From contig JABMCL010002924.1 of assembly GCA_018857735.1 (NCBI GenBank), forward strand, positions 310,001-374,000: 64,000 bases of DNA. The letters run 5' to 3'. The stretch is not shown here. Positions within the stretch are counted from its first letter, which is position 1. More model-generated notes on the stretch are below. The model was not told the origin of the DNA. It saw nothing but the letters and a program-made list of their open reading frames with translations, and ran no database searches. This DNA is from Alviniconcha marisindica (lineage: Eukaryota; Mollusca; Gastropoda; Provannidae).

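Noticed and set aside
5411..64000. Assignment to DNAH2, DNAH5 or cytoplasmic dynein instead
   Set aside because: Linker, AAA3 and C-terminal segments match the DNAH10 sequence I recall much better; cytoplasmic dynein lacks this C-terminal and linker wording. A tree would settle it.

Overview
The window is animal nuclear DNA. It holds the 3' three quarters of one very large, intron-rich gene on the minus strand: an axonemal dynein heavy chain, almost certainly the DNAH10 ortholog (one of the two heavy chains of the two-headed inner-arm dynein f/I1). I placed 53 exons between 64000 and 5411. Joined, they give one frame of 3,277 codons plus a TGA stop with no frame break, and every splice phase agrees with its neighbour. 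The N-terminal tail, roughly the first 1,200 residues if the protein is about as long as the human one (about 4,470 residues, from memory), lies beyond base 64000.

Organism: very long CA/GT microsatellites, many minisatellites, tRNA-derived SINE heads, LINE-like 3' tails and AT-rich introns fit a lophotrochozoan invertebrate. My guess is a mollusc, probably a gastropod. That is an impression from genome texture, not a demonstrated identity.

Layout, in transcript order (high to low coordinates): linker, 64000-57675; AAA1, 57188-53552; AAA2, 52913-49823; AAA3, 49424-42808; AAA4, 42033-37321; stalk and microtubule-binding domain, 36957-30454; AAA5, 28988-24135; AAA6, 22298-15205; C-terminal domain, 14190-5411. 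A probable 3' UTR runs to about 4690, with an AATAAA signal at 4717-4712. From 1 to about 4690 I see no gene, only simple repeats, diverged duplications and possible retroelement tails. There are no RNA genes, operons or CRISPR arrays.

The notable signal is the relation between minisatellites and gene structure. Five arrays grew out of sequence spanning a coding boundary: the stop codon (5094-5447), the acceptor of exon 47 (11601-11992), the donor of exon 42 (17176-17640), the acceptor of exon 18 (50072-50615) and the acceptor of exon 15 (52901-53440). Each lays down a row of copied splice sites or stop-codon segments beside the real one. Two introns use GC donors with the sequence AG|GCAAGT. 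I found no new multi-gene system; the splice-site and stop-codon arrays are the best candidate for something undescribed.
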